Below are positions 16,737-26,057 of a stretch of 64,000 nt of DNA, piece by piece; position 1 is the first letter of the stretch, and every line of letters starts with the position of its first letter. Origin of the DNA: DASUCS01 sp041166745 (GTDB taxonomy: Bacteria; Actinomycetota; Acidimicrobiia; Acidimicrobiales; JACDCH01); contig JBEEGH010000028.1 in the NCBI GenBank assembly GCA_041166745.1, positions 186,001 through 250,000 on the forward strand, written 5' to 3'. The position numbers were made by a program, and so were the translations under genes. The notes below the pieces were generated by a model, which did not search any database, was not told where the DNA came from, and saw only the letters and a program-made list of their open reading frames with translations.

Positions 16737-17513
16737 CTAGATGCCTTGTTTGCGGGCTCGGACGATGAGGGTCGAGGGCACCCAGCGCATCGCTTCGGTC
16801 CAGTGCCGGCCGCGCGGCTGGGCCTTCAGCGGTTCGGGCTCGAGCACGGTGTCGACGCGGAAGTTGGCACGGCTCAAGCTGGTGAACAGATCCGAGATCG
16901 TCAGCGGATGATCAGTGCCCGTCTCGGCGCCGACGACCCACGGGATCGGTGTGTGGTCGAAGTAGGAGCGACGGAGGATCGGTGGGTTGCCGAACGCATC
17001 GACGATACGAAACGCCGGGTGCGGCAGCGAGATCACCAGCGGCGCCTCTGGCCGCAACACGCGGTGCACTTGCCGGAAGACGCGATCGAGGTCTGGCACA
17101 GCTCCGAGCGCATAGATGCTCACGGCCACGTCGATCGTGTCGGCCCGCACGAACGCGAGGTCGGCGAGGTCGCCGTGGCGGAGCTCGACCTTGGTCTCCT
17201 CCCGCTCGACCAGCCGTCGGGCGTGCGCCACCTGCTCCTCTGAGTCGTCCACGGCGATGACCCGGGCCCCTTGCTTGGCCATGGCCACGGCGTTCGGCCC
17301 ACCGCCCGATCCGAGTTCGAGCACGCGCTTGTTCTCGAGGTTGCCGAGCAGCCGGAGCTCGGCCTCGCTCGGGATGTCGGGGCCGTACTGGACGATGTCG
17401 AGCGAGAGGTCGACCCACGCCGGCCAGGCGGTGAACGACCGAGCGTTCAGCGCCGCTGGTTCGGTCCGCCCGAGGGTGGAACCGACGGATTCCGCCGAGG
17501 TGTAGTCACTCAC
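16737..17513 (-). CDS. Class I SAM-dependent methyltransferase, substrate unknown
   Basis: A 258-residue Rossmann-fold methyltransferase (Methyltransf_11/25 type) with motif I VLELGSGGGPNAVAMA near residue 65, motif II acidic (VIAVDDSEEQ) and motif IV region TIDVAVSIYALGAVPD. The C-terminal region around PHPAFRIVDAFG resembles small-molecule methyltransferases that act on quinones or natural-product intermediates. No substrate clue comes from neighbours. Start is GTG at 17513; it ends convergent with pcnA and follows ino1 on the same strand. Confidence 0.83.
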   Translation of the reverse strand: MSDYTSAESVGSTLGRTEPAALNARSFTAWPAWVDLSLDIVQYGPDIPSEAELRLLGNLENKRVLELGSGGGPNAVAMAKQGARVIAVDDSEEQVAHARRLVEREETKVELRHGDLADLAFVRADTIDVAVSIYALGAVPDLDRVFRQVHRVLRPEAPLVISLPHPAFRIVDAFGNPPILRRSYFDHTPIPWVVGAETGTDHPLTISDLFTSLSRANFRVDTVLEPEPLKAQPRGRHWTEAMRWVPSTLIVRARKQGI

Positions 17514-17525
17514 CTCGACAGTGTC

Positions 17526-18605
17526 TCAGAGTCGAGCCTGGATGAACGCCTCGAGCGCGTCGCGGGCCTCTTCGTCGTGCACCTGCACCGGCGGCGACTT
17601 CATGAAGTACTGGCAGGCGGGAGTGACCGGTCCACCGATACCACGGTCTTGGGCCAACTTGGCGCAACGCACTGCATCGATGATCACGCCCGCGGAGTTC
17701 GGGGAGTCATGCACCTCGAGCTTGAGCTCGACCGTGAGGGGGACGTCGCCGAAGTTTCGGCCTTCGAGACGGATGAGCGCCCACTTGCGATCGTCGAGCC
17801 ACGGCACGTGATCGGACGGGCCAATGTGCACGTCGCGGTCGCTGATGCCCTGGTCGATCTGACTCGTGACCGACTGCGTCTTCGAGATCTTCTTCGACTT
17901 CAAGCGGCTGCGCTCGAGCATGTTCTTGAAGTCCATGTTGCCGCCGAAGTTCAGCTGGTACGTGTGGTCGATCGTGGTGCCGCGGTCCTCGAACAGACGG
18001 GCGAGGGTGCGGTGCACGATCGTGGCGCCCACTTGACTCTTGATGTCGTCGCCGACGATGGGTACGCCGGCCGCTTCGAACTTCGCGGCCCACAGGGGAT
18101 CAGACGCGATGAACACCGGAATGGCGTTGACGAAGGCCACACCGGCATCGAGGCACGCCTGGGCGTAGTACTTCTGCGCCTGCTCGCTGCCGACGGGGAG
18201 GTACGACACGAGGACGTCGGCCCGTGCGTCGCGCAACGCTTGCGTCACGTCGATCGGCTCGGCCGGCGACTCCTCACAGGTCTCGCGGTAGAACTCGCCG
18301 AAGCCGTCGAGCGTCGGCGCCCGCTGCACCGTGACGCCGAGGTGCGGGACGTCGCTGAACTTGATGGTGTTGTTCTGCCCAGCGAAGATCGCCTTGCTGG
18401 TGTCGATGCCCACCTTGTCGGCATCGACATCGAAGGCCGCCACGAGCTGGATGTTGCGGATGTGGTAGCCGCCGAGCTCGACATGCATGAGGCCGGGGAC
18501 GCGTTCGTTCGGGTCGGCGTCCTTGTAGAACTCGATGCCCTGCAGCAGCGAGCTCGCACAGTTGCCGACACCGGCGATCGCGAGGCGGATCGTGTTGTTG
18601 CTCAT
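17526..18605 (-). CDS. ino1: Inositol-3-phosphate synthase
   Basis: A 359-residue myo-inositol-1-phosphate synthase of the actinobacterial/archaeal type: NAD-binding GVGNCASSLLQG at the N-terminus, SYLPVGSEQA and the core motif GDDIKSQVGATIVHRTLARL, then the lysine-rich KSKKISKTQSV segment. It converts glucose-6-phosphate to inositol-3-phosphate, the precursor of phosphatidylinositol and, in many Actinobacteria, of mycothiol. The ATG overlaps the padR stop by 4 bases, the same padR-ino1 pairing seen in mycobacteria. Confidence 0.95.
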   Translation of the reverse strand: MSNNTIRLAIAGVGNCASSLLQGIEFYKDADPNERVPGLMHVELGGYHIRNIQLVAAFDVDADKVGIDTSKAIFAGQNNTIKFSDVPHLGVTVQRAPTLDGFGEFYRETCEESPAEPIDVTQALRDARADVLVSYLPVGSEQAQKYYAQACLDAGVAFVNAIPVFIASDPLWAAKFEAAGVPIVGDDIKSQVGATIVHRTLARLFEDRGTTIDHTYQLNFGGNMDFKNMLERSRLKSKKISKTQSVTSQIDQGISDRDVHIGPSDHVPWLDDRKWALIRLEGRNFGDVPLTVELKLEVHDSPNSAGVIIDAVRCAKLAQDRGIGGPVTPACQYFMKSPPVQVHDEEARDALEAFIQARL

Positions 18606-19204
18606 GACGGGGCGTCCTCCAATGCAAGGCCTTGTTCTCCGGCGATCAGCCGGTCGAGCCAGGCGAGGTCTTGTGACAAGTTGGCGTCGTCGCGCTCCCG
18701 CAAGGTGCGGAGGTAGCGATCAAGCGTGCGGTCTGGGCCGCGACGACGTTCGGCGATGCGAGCGAGGAGCTCCGCTCTGCGCCGCTCGAACAGCTCGAGG
18801 CGTTGTTCGGTGGGCAAGTGCCGGCAGAACGCAACCTTCAACGCGAAGGTGCGCTCGTCGGCGGGTTGGGGATCGGTGATCATCTCGACGAGGTGGGCTT
18901 CGCCCTTCGGGGTGATGCCGTAGACCTTCTTGCTGCGCCCGCCTGCACTCGACAGATGTCGCGCCCGGAACGCGGCGAGCTCGCCCGCGAGCGACCCGCT
19001 GGACGGCGGCGCCTTGTCTGTCCGGGTGTTGGCCTCGACGGCCTTCACCAGGCCTGACCGCTCGAGGCGCGCAAGCGCCGGGTAGAGCGAGCCAAAGGAC
19101 ACCACACCCGAACGCGCTCCCGGCAGGTCGCCGAGCCGCTTGCGCAGCTCGTACCCGTGGAGTTCCTGCTCCTTGAGGAGCCCGAGGATGGCGAGGTCGA
19201 TCAT
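18602..19204 (-). CDS. PadR family transcriptional regulator, coupled to ino1
   Basis: A 200-residue PadR-type repressor: N-terminal winged helix (ILGLLKEQELHGYELRKRL, then SFGSLYPALARLERSGLVKA and the wing KVYGITPKGEAHL) and a C-terminal helical dimerisation domain (Vir_act_alpha_C-like). Such proteins repress their own and neighbouring genes until an effector binds. The coupling to ino1 and a tandem repeat upstream (19229-19254) suggest control of inositol synthesis. A roughly 25-residue insertion in the wing (EANTRTDKAPPSSGS) is longer than usual. Confidence 0.9.
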   Translation of the reverse strand: MIDLAILGLLKEQELHGYELRKRLGDLPGARSGVVSFGSLYPALARLERSGLVKAVEANTRTDKAPPSSGSLAGELAAFRARHLSSAGGRSKKVYGITPKGEAHLVEMITDPQPADERTFALKVAFCRHLPTEQRLELFERRRAELLARIAERRRGPDRTLDRYLRTLRERDDANLSQDLAWLDRLIAGEQGLALEDAPS

Positions 19205-19228
19205 CGTTGCGAGGGGAGCATAGCGACT

Positions 19229-19254
19229 CGACGTATCGAATCGATGTATCGAAT
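19229..19254. promoter_or_regulatory. Tandem 13-bp direct repeat upstream of padR-ino1 (operator candidate)
   Basis: CGACGTATCGAAT (19229-19241) is followed without a gap by CGATGTATCGAAT (19242-19254), 12 of 13 identical. It lies 25 bases before the padR start, in the gap to the divergent DUF5318 gene. Position suggests the PadR autoregulatory operator. Confidence 0.5.
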
Positions 19255-19332
19255 CTAAACAGCTTCGCTAAGGATGTCAAGCGCTGCCGTTCCAAGCCCC
19301 GGAGCGACGGGGCGGGTATCCTCCCAGGCCAG

Positions 19333-19734
19333 ATGTTCAGGCCCGAAGCGATCCGCGGGGTGACCGTCACCCAGCCCGGCACGGTGGACTACCGGCTGGC
19401 GCGCCAGGCCTTGGTCTCGGAGTTCCGCAAGAAGCGCCTTGCGCAGCACGAGGTGTGCGATGCGCATCCCGAGCTGGTGCGGGCTGCTCGTGAGTGCGGT
19501 GAACCGACGTCGATCGGTTGCCCCATCTGCGAGGCCGCCAACGTGGTGCTCGTGTCGTACGTGTTCGGCCCGCGCCTTCCTGCCTTCGGGCGTTGCATCA
19601 CGTCGAAAGACGAGCTCACGAAGTTGTCTCGTCGCGCCGACGACCTCGCGTGTTACGTCGTCGAGGTCTGTCCCGAATGCTCGTGGAACCATCTCGCCCG
19701 CGCCTTTCCCCTCGGGCGAGGCCGCCGCTCCTGA
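19333..19734 (+). CDS. DUF5318 protein with CxxC pairs
   Basis: A 133-residue protein like the actinobacterial DUF5318 family (Rv0049-type): VDYRLARQALVSEFRKKRL near the start, CPICEA and CPECSWNHL pairs that probably bind a metal, and VCDAHPELVRAARE. Function is unknown. The family is usually encoded between the padR-ino1 pair and a class A penicillin-binding protein, as here. The ATG at 19333 fits the family length; an open frame continues 42 codons upstream but overlaps the padR promoter. Confidence 0.85.
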   Translation: MFRPEAIRGVTVTQPGTVDYRLARQALVSEFRKKRLAQHEVCDAHPELVRAARECGEPTSIGCPICEAANVVLVSYVFGPRLPAFGRCITSKDELTKLSRRADDLACYVVEVCPECSWNHLARAFPLGRGRRS

Positions 19735-20468
19735 GCATCCCGCCGCCACCAGGCCGGCTCCGCGTTCGGGTTCGTCGCGACGACGTACCACGGCCGCCGC
19801 CTGAGGCACCACCGCCCCCGCCCGAAACGCCATCGCCTCCGGCGTCCCCGCCCCCTCCGGCAGACCTACCGCGGGCTCCGAGTCGCGAGCTCGTCGTTCC
19901 GATGCCCCGGGCCGCATTGTTGGCGGCCGCCTTCGCTTTGGCGGTGACCTCGCGGGGCGACGTCGTCGTGCTCACGCTGCTGCTCGGCTTCGGCGCGGCG
20001 CGGCGGGCCTCTGGCCTGGCGTCGGCCCTGGCCCTCACGGCGGCGTTCGTGCGGTGGGGATCGCCGGCCCTCGGTGCCATCGCGGGCGGGCAAGCGGTGC
20101 TCGGTCCCGCCGGGTGGACCGGATCTGCAGCCGCGGTGGCGTCGGCCTGGTGCAGCGCGTTCGCTCTCGTGTTCGCGGCCGTTTCATGGCCCGTCGCGGC
20201 CGCCACCGCACCGGCCCCGAGCCGGCGCGACCGGCGACAGCGAGCGCCGCGAACGCTCGCCGCGAGCGTGTACCCGGTTGCGCCGTTCGCGATCGCGGCC
20301 GCCGATGTCGTCGTCGGGCCCGCACCCGGTGGCGCGCTCGCGTTGCGCGTGCTGGCGAGCGTGATCGCTCTGGTCGTCACGACGTTGGTCGCGCGCTGGC
20401 GTTCGCTGCCACTGCTTGCGTGCACCAGTGGCGCGCTCGCGCTCCTCTGCGCGGGGTTGGCGCGGTGA
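19677..20468 (+). CDS. Proline-rich membrane protein of unknown function
   Basis: If started at the ATG at 19677, a 263-residue protein: about 75 residues of Arg/Pro-rich cytoplasmic sequence, then five or six hydrophobic segments. An alternative ATG at 19902 would drop the Pro-rich part. I do not recognise the family. The gene overlaps the DUF5318 gene by 58 bases, and the next membrane-protein gene starts on its stop codon (GTGA), so the two membrane proteins are coupled and may form one complex. Confidence 0.6.
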   Translation: MLVEPSRPRLSPRARPPLLSIPPPPGRLRVRVRRDDVPRPPPEAPPPPPETPSPPASPPPPADLPRAPSRELVVPMPRAALLAAAFALAVTSRGDVVVLTLLLGFGAARRASGLASALALTAAFVRWGSPALGAIAGGQAVLGPAGWTGSAAAVASAWCSAFALVFAAVSWPVAAATAPAPSRRDRRQRAPRTLAASVYPVAPFAIAAADVVVGPAPGGALALRVLASVIALVVTTLVARWRSLPLLACTSGALALLCAGLAR

Positions 20469-21757
20469 CGTCAAGCGCTTGGGCGGATGCGCTGTTGGTC
20501 GCCGTCGTACTCGCACCGCTGGCGACGATGGTGCTCGCCGTTGCGGTCGCCGCGCCGAACCACGACCAGCGCTGGACGATCGGTGGCTGCGCGATCGCTG
20601 CGATGGGAGCGGCGGTCCTGCTGGTGTCGGGGCAGCATCCGCATGTCTCACGTCTCGCGCCGGACGACGTCGCGTTGGCGGCGGCCGGCGCGACCGCGTT
20701 CCTGGCGATCGGGGTGCGGGCATCGGCTCGCGCACCGACGGTCGCGGCGGCGGTGACGGTGGTGACCTGTGGGATTGCTTCGGGCTCGCCCGGACACCCG
20801 TCGACGGTCGGACCGGTGCTCGCGATCGCCGCCGCCATCGTTCTGCTGACCCTCACCCACGGTCCGGGCAGGATCACGATTGCCGCGCTGAGCACCGGTG
20901 CCGTGGTGGTCGCCGCCGGGGTTCGCACCGGCGGGCACGGGGGAGCGGCGGCGGTGATCATCGGCGTCGCGCTCGTCGGGATCGCGGCGAGCATCTCGAC
21001 CCGTCGGGCGATCAACCTGCTCACGCCACTCGCCCTGCTGCTCGGCCTGCATGTTGCGCCCGCGTTGACGGACACCGCGCAGGCGCGTTGGCTCGCGGTG
21101 GCGCTCGGCGTAGCTGGTGCCGGGCTCGCGCTTCTGCGTGCGATTGCGCCTCGAGGCGCGGCGCCGGCGCTCTGCGCCGCGCTCGTCCCGTGGACACTGG
21201 CCGCCGCGGTCGGGCCGCTGTCGGGCACTGGGGTTGCTGCGCGTGCGCTCGCCGCCGGCACGGTGATCGCGCTCGCGCTCGGTGGCCCGCTGGCGCTTCT
21301 CGCCGCGACACCCGGCGGGGCGCTCCTCGCCTACGCCATCGCGGACGGCCAAGGGTGGCCGCGGCCCGTACTCGCCGTCCTGGTCCTCGCGACAGTGTTC
21401 GGCCTCACACAGGGCCACGCCGGCGTGACGGCGGCGCGGTTGCGCGTCGTGGATGTCATCGCGATTGCCGGGGGTGCATGGTTCGTTCTTCGTCCGACGT
21501 CGTGGACGTGGACTCGTGTCGCTGGCCTACGGGCCTACAGCGACGGCGCCGCGCTGGCGGTGGCTTCGGCGTTGATCGCCGGAGTGCTGGTCGCGATGAC
21601 CGGAGGTCGTCCCGCGACCGAGCCGCTCGCATCGTGGATGGTCGCCGGGGAGGATCAGGATTCGTCGCCGCCGGCTCGGCTGGGGCCGGGCATGGTCGCC
21701 GCTACCGCCCTGACGGGGCTGATCGCAGCCGCGTTGGTACGCTCGGCCCGCCTCTAG
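20465..21757 (+). CDS. Polytopic membrane protein of unknown function
   Basis: A 430-residue, strongly hydrophobic protein with about 12 predicted membrane helices and an Ala/Gly/Val-rich composition. I do not recognise the family. The GTG at 20465 overlaps the preceding stop. It ends 18 bases before the class A penicillin-binding protein gene, so an envelope role is possible by context only. The frame also reads open far upstream in another gene, which is due to GC-rich sequence, not coding. Confidence 0.65.
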   Translation: MTSSAWADALLVAVVLAPLATMVLAVAVAAPNHDQRWTIGGCAIAAMGAAVLLVSGQHPHVSRLAPDDVALAAAGATAFLAIGVRASARAPTVAAAVTVVTCGIASGSPGHPSTVGPVLAIAAAIVLLTLTHGPGRITIAALSTGAVVVAAGVRTGGHGGAAAVIIGVALVGIAASISTRRAINLLTPLALLLGLHVAPALTDTAQARWLAVALGVAGAGLALLRAIAPRGAAPALCAALVPWTLAAAVGPLSGTGVAARALAAGTVIALALGGPLALLAATPGGALLAYAIADGQGWPRPVLAVLVLATVFGLTQGHAGVTAARLRVVDVIAIAGGAWFVLRPTSWTWTRVAGLRAYSDGAALAVASALIAGVLVAMTGGRPATEPLASWMVAGEDQDSSPPARLGPGMVAATALTGLIAAALVRSARL

Positions 21758-21775
21758 TGGTCTCTCCCTCCCCCC

Positions 21776-23965
21776 ATGCCCAGTAGCACCAAGAAGAAGA
21801 AGGGTCGCCGCCGTCGCGCGGCGCATCCCTCTGATCTCAAGCCGAACGGCAAGCGCCGCAACATTCTCTGGCGATGGCGGCGCGGGCTCTTCCTGCTCGG
21901 GCTGTTGCTCGTGGCCGGTGTCGCGGGGCTCGGCTACTCGCTGGCCCAGATCAAGCTGCCTCCCGAACGCCTCCAAGCCCAGACGTCGTTCATCTGCGCG
22001 GCTGACGTCTCGGCGAACTGCAACGACAGCAATGCCATCGCGAGCCTGCACGGCGAGCAGGACCGCGTGAACGTGACGCTCGATCAAGTGCCGCAGGTGG
22101 TGGTCGACGCGGTGCTGGCTGCCGAAGACCGTACGTTCTTCGATCACGGCGGCGTCGACCCGTGGGGGACGGCACGTGCCCTGTGGGCCGACCTGCGCAA
22201 TCAAGGCGGCACCCAAGGCGGCTCCACGATCACGCAGCAGTACGTGAAGAACGTGTACCTCACGAGCGAGCGCACGCTGTCCCGCAAGATCAAAGAAGCC
22301 GTGCTGTCGATCAAGCTCGAGCAGGAGTTCAGCAAGCAGCAGATCCTCGAGCGCTACCTCAACACCGTGTACTTCGGGCGCGGCGCTTATGGCATCGGCG
22401 CGGCGGTGCGCACGTACTTCGGTCACGATCTGTCGAAGGTCACGTTGCCGGAAGCCGCGTACCTCGCGGGGCTCATCCGCTCGCCCGAAACGGCCGACGG
22501 CGCAAAACCCGAGCAGACAAACCTGGCCATCACCCGGCGGCGCAGCGTGCTGCAGGGGATGCTCGAGACCAAGAAGATCGACCAGGCGCAGTTCGACGTG
22601 GCAGACAAGACGCCCTTCGTCGTGGGCGCGGCCGGCGATCCGACCACCACGATCCTGGCTCGGCCGCCCGATCAGAAGGGCTTTGGTCCGGTCCAGCGGG
22701 CCGACATCGGCACCGAGTACTTCCGCGACTACGTGGTGCAGCAACTCAAGCAGCACGGCTTGGACGAAGCAAAGCTCTTCGGCGGCGGACTTCGTGTGTA
22801 CACGACGCTCGACCTCGACAAGCAGCAGAAGGCCTACGACGCGGTGACGAGCACGCTCACCTCGCCCGATGATCCGCTCTCGGCGTTGGTGTCGCTCGAT
22901 CCGGACGGACATATCATCGCGATGATCGGCGGACGCGATCACTCGACCGACGAGAACAACTATGCCGCTCCCGGCCTCGGTGCCGGCGGCCGGCACGCAG
23001 GGTCGTCGTTCAAGCCGTTCGTGCTCGCCGAGGCGGTGAAGCAAGGCATCTCGCTGCAATCCCAGTTCGAGTCGCCGAGCGAGATCGTGCTGCCGAAAGC
23101 GAACGCGGGCAAGGATTGGGACGTCCACAACGCCGAGGCGAGCAGCGGCGTGCTCAACCTCCTCGACGCGACGAAGCACTCGTCGAACACGGTGTTCGCG
23201 CAGCTGATGTTGAAGGTGCATCCACAGAACGTGATTCCGCTGGCCACGCAGATGGGCATCACCACGCCGTTGCCCGAGGTGAACTCGCTCGTGCTCGGCA
23301 CCGGCGATGTCTTCCCGCTCGACATGGCGTCCGGCTACTCGACGTTCGCTCACCGCGGCACACACATCCAGCCGACTGGAATCACCAAGGTCGAGGTGCC
23401 CAACGGCAGCGGTGGCTACGACACCATCACGTTCGATCAACCACAAACGAACCCGCTGACCAAGCAGGAGTCCGATCTCGTCACGTTCGCCTTGCAAGGC
23501 GTGGTGCACGGCGGCACCGGGAGCGGAGCGTTCTTCGGGAAGCCGATTGCCGGCAAGACCGGCACCACCGAGGACAACAAGGACGCGTGGTTCGTCGGCT
23601 TCACACCGAACGGCTACTCGACCGCCGTCTGGATGGGCTACCGCAACGCGCCGGAGGACGGCCCGGCGCGGTACATGACCAGCGTGCACGGCCGAGTCGT
23701 GTTCGGCGGCACCTTCCCCGCGACGATCTGGAACAAGTACATGAAGTCGATCACCAGCGGCATGGACGTTGGGGACTTCAGCAATCCGTCGACGTTCCCG
23801 GGCAAGGTGCTCAACGGGGATCTCACGACCACGTCGTCGACCGACACCACGCTGCCCGACACGACGACGACGAATCCCGCGTCGACGACGACGGAGACGA
23901 CGAACCCGGACAAGACCACCACGACGATCGAGCCACCGACCAGCACGACGGCCTTACCCAATTGA
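21776..23965 (+). CDS. Class A penicillin-binding protein (transglycosylase/transpeptidase, PonA-like)
   Basis: A 729-residue bifunctional PBP. After a basic N-terminus and one membrane helix (about 38-60), the GT51 domain has the catalytic Glu in AAEDRTFFDHGG, plus GGSTITQQYVKN and ILERYLNTVYFGRGAYGI. The transpeptidase domain has the SxxK serine in GSSFKPF, SSN and KTGTT. A Thr/Pro/Ser-rich tail of about 45 residues closes the protein, as in mycobacterial PonA1. It polymerises and cross-links peptidoglycan outside the membrane. Its placement after DUF5318 mirrors the mycobacterial ponA1 locus. Confidence 0.94.
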   Translation: MPSSTKKKKGRRRRAAHPSDLKPNGKRRNILWRWRRGLFLLGLLLVAGVAGLGYSLAQIKLPPERLQAQTSFICAADVSANCNDSNAIASLHGEQDRVNVTLDQVPQVVVDAVLAAEDRTFFDHGGVDPWGTARALWADLRNQGGTQGGSTITQQYVKNVYLTSERTLSRKIKEAVLSIKLEQEFSKQQILERYLNTVYFGRGAYGIGAAVRTYFGHDLSKVTLPEAAYLAGLIRSPETADGAKPEQTNLAITRRRSVLQGMLETKKIDQAQFDVADKTPFVVGAAGDPTTTILARPPDQKGFGPVQRADIGTEYFRDYVVQQLKQHGLDEAKLFGGGLRVYTTLDLDKQQKAYDAVTSTLTSPDDPLSALVSLDPDGHIIAMIGGRDHSTDENNYAAPGLGAGGRHAGSSFKPFVLAEAVKQGISLQSQFESPSEIVLPKANAGKDWDVHNAEASSGVLNLLDATKHSSNTVFAQLMLKVHPQNVIPLATQMGITTPLPEVNSLVLGTGDVFPLDMASGYSTFAHRGTHIQPTGITKVEVPNGSGGYDTITFDQPQTNPLTKQESDLVTFALQGVVHGGTGSGAFFGKPIAGKTGTTEDNKDAWFVGFTPNGYSTAVWMGYRNAPEDGPARYMTSVHGRVVFGGTFPATIWNKYMKSITSGMDVGDFSNPSTFPGKVLNGDLTTTSSTDTTLPDTTTTNPASTTTETTNPDKTTTTIEPPTSTTALPN

Positions 23966-23967
23966 CG

Positions 23968-24909
23968 GTGAAGCACCGAAACTTCTCACCGTGGGCGTAC
24001 TGGCGATTGCGGGTCGACAGCGCGGCGCCCCCAGCGGTCGTCACCCGCGAGCGCCTCGGCGCGTTGCTCGGTCGGCTACCCGCATTGGTCGACGCCGACC
24101 TCGAGGTCCTCGAGGTCGAGCAGCGCGACGGCTATCGCGTCGAACGCATCGTCTTCGACGCTGAAGCCGCCATGTCGGTCCCCGCTCTGCTGTTCGTGCC
24201 GGACAGCGCCGATGCCGACGCGCCTCGTCCTGCGGTGCTGGCGGTCCACGGCCATGGCACCACGAAGGAAACGATCACGTATCCGCCCTGGCTCGCGGCC
24301 GCTGGCGTCGTCGTCCTCGCGCCAGATCTTCGCGGGTTCGGCGAACGGTCCGATTGGACGCCTGACGACCACTATCACTGCGATGCCGATCTCGTGAACG
24401 GAGTGCTGGTCGGAACGACCCCGTTCGCGCAGAACCTGTGGGACATGGCGCGCTGCATCGATGTGCTGCAGGGGCTGCCGTATGTCGACCGCGATCGCAT
24501 CGGCGCGTGCGGCTGGTCGTATGGCGGGACGATCACGCTGTTCCTGTCGGCTTGGGACGAACGGGTCGCCGCCGCTCTGGTCAGTTGCGCAGTTGCTTCG
24601 GTCGCGTCGTCGCATCGCGTTCCCTGGAACTTCTGCGGGTCACAGGTGCTGCCTGGGATGGCCGACGAGCTCGATCACGCCGGGCTCGTCGCGCTCATCG
24701 CGCCTCGTCCGCTCATCGTCGAGAACGCCGAGGACGATCTCATCTTCCCGCTCGACGCCGCGATGGCAACGCTCGAGCAGGCCGGCGCCGCCTACCGGGA
24801 AGCCGGAGCCCCCGACGGCATCCAGCTCTTCGTCATCGACGGCGACCATCGCTTCGACGGCACCGACTCGCTCCCCGCTCTGGTTCAGGCGATTTCGTCC
24901 ACTTCTTGA
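23968..24909 (+). CDS. Alpha/beta hydrolase (dienelactone hydrolase-like)
   Basis: A 313-residue alpha/beta hydrolase: HGHG oxyanion segment (VLAVHGHGTTKE), nucleophile elbow GWSYGG, an acidic residue in NAEDDLIFP and a catalytic His in DGDHRFDG. The domain resembles acetyl-xylan esterase/dienelactone hydrolase families. The substrate is unknown. Either TTG at 23962 or GTG at 23968 could start it, both overlapping or abutting the PBP stop, so expression is coupled to the PBP gene. The last 25 bases overlap the convergent zinc-protein gene. Confidence 0.82.
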   Translation: MKHRNFSPWAYWRLRVDSAAPPAVVTRERLGALLGRLPALVDADLEVLEVEQRDGYRVERIVFDAEAAMSVPALLFVPDSADADAPRPAVLAVHGHGTTKETITYPPWLAAAGVVVLAPDLRGFGERSDWTPDDHYHCDADLVNGVLVGTTPFAQNLWDMARCIDVLQGLPYVDRDRIGACGWSYGGTITLFLSAWDERVAAALVSCAVASVASSHRVPWNFCGSQVLPGMADELDHAGLVALIAPRPLIVENAEDDLIFPLDAAMATLEQAGAAYREAGAPDGIQLFVIDGDHRFDGTDSLPALVQAISSTS

Positions 24910-25073
24910 TGCGGGTAGTGGCTTCGACACGCGAAGCACCAGTGCTCGATCTCGTCCACCACGTCGACCTTGCCCTCGGTGTCCCACGTCTCCGGCGTGA
25001 CGTAGACGCGGCGCACCGAGACGACCTCCTCGTCCTCCCGCCCGCAGGACTCGCAGCGTCTGGTGTCGAACAC
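24885..25073 (-). CDS. Small CxxC-containing protein of unknown function
   Basis: A 62-residue acidic protein with two Cys pairs (CESCG near residue 8 and HWCFACRSHYP near 44) that would form a zinc knuckle. The Cys spacing and the GTG start at 25073, 67 bases from panB on the other strand, support a real gene. I do not recognise a family. Confidence 0.6.
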   Translation of the reverse strand: MFDTRRCESCGREDEEVVSVRRVYVTPETWDTEGKVDVVDEIEHWCFACRSHYPHQEVDEIA

Positions 25074-25139
25074 GAGACCGACGGTACAGTTCGTTCACCG
25101 CCGGCAGCCATGTGGCGCCGGACGCACAAGGAGGCCTCG

Positions 25140-26003
25140 ATGGCCGCATCGATCACCGCACCCTCGGTTCGGGCCCGCAAGGTCCGCGCCGGTAGCGACC
25201 CGCTCGTGATGGTCACCGCCTACGACGCCCCTGGCGCGCGCATGGCTGACGAAGCCGGAGTCGACCTCATCCTCGTGGGTGACTCACTCGCGATGGTGGT
25301 TCTCGGCTACGACGACACGCTGCAGGTCACGATCGACGACATGGCCCACCACGTCGGCGCCGTTGCCCGGGCCCGTCCGCAGCCGCTCATCGTCGGCGAT
25401 CTTCCGTGGATGAGCTACCACGTCTCGGTCGAGGAGACCGTGCGCAACGCCGCCCGCCTCGTGCGCGCCGGTGCTCAAGCGGTGAAACTCGAAGGTGGCC
25501 GCAAGCGGCTGCCGATGGTCGACGCGATCATGGACGCCGAGATCCCCGTGATGGGTCACATCGGCCTCACGCCGCAGTCGATGCACGCGATGGGCGGCTT
25601 CAAGGTCCAGGGCCGCGAGGTGTCTGCGGCGCTCGCGCTCGTGGACGACGCCAAGGCGCTCGAGGATGCGGGGTGCTTCTCGATCGTGCTCGAAGGCGTG
25701 CCCGACGAGGTGGCGCGGATGGTCACCGACTCGCTCTCGATTCCGACCATCGGCATCGGGGCCGGACCGCACTGCGATGGACAGGTGCTCGTGTTCCACG
25801 ATGTGCTCGGTCTCGAAGATCGCATCATCCCGAAGTTCGTCCGTCGGTATGCCTCGCTGAAGGCGGATGGCATCGCCGCGCTGAGCGCGTTCGCCGACGA
25901 CGTGCGCTCCGGCCGCTTCCCTGCCGACGAGGAGAGCTATCACCTCGCGGGCGACGTGGCCGAGACGCTCGGGCTGTACGGGGGTGGTAGCAAGACAGCG
26001 TGA
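25140..26003 (+). CDS. panB: 3-methyl-2-oxobutanoate hydroxymethyltransferase
   Basis: A 287-residue PanB: VMVTAYDAPGARMADEAG, the metal-site GDSLAMVVLGYDDT, KLEGG, GHIGLTPQS, and IPTIGIGAGPHCDGQVLV motifs. The enzyme adds a hydroxymethyl group from methylene-tetrahydrofolate to alpha-ketoisovalerate, the first committed step of pantothenate and CoA synthesis. The ATG at 25140 follows a GGAGGC-type ribosome site and matches the family start. No other pan gene is in the window. Confidence 0.96.
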   Translation: MAASITAPSVRARKVRAGSDPLVMVTAYDAPGARMADEAGVDLILVGDSLAMVVLGYDDTLQVTIDDMAHHVGAVARARPQPLIVGDLPWMSYHVSVEETVRNAARLVRAGAQAVKLEGGRKRLPMVDAIMDAEIPVMGHIGLTPQSMHAMGGFKVQGREVSAALALVDDAKALEDAGCFSIVLEGVPDEVARMVTDSLSIPTIGIGAGPHCDGQVLVFHDVLGLEDRIIPKFVRRYASLKADGIAALSAFADDVRSGRFPADEESYHLAGDVAETLGLYGGGSKTA

Positions 26004-26016
26004 GGAACGAGCGCAC

Positions 26017-26057
26017 TGGGGTTCGGGGGCGGAGCCCCCGGGGAAGCGCGCCGTGAG
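26017..26057 (+). repeat. Palindromic dispersed element, copy 1
   Basis: A 41-bp element containing the perfect hairpin CGGGGGC-GGA-GCCCCCG (26024-26040), followed by GGAAG. A close copy is at 58610-58650. It fills the panB-DUF192 gap and runs over the next GTG start. Confidence 0.55.
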
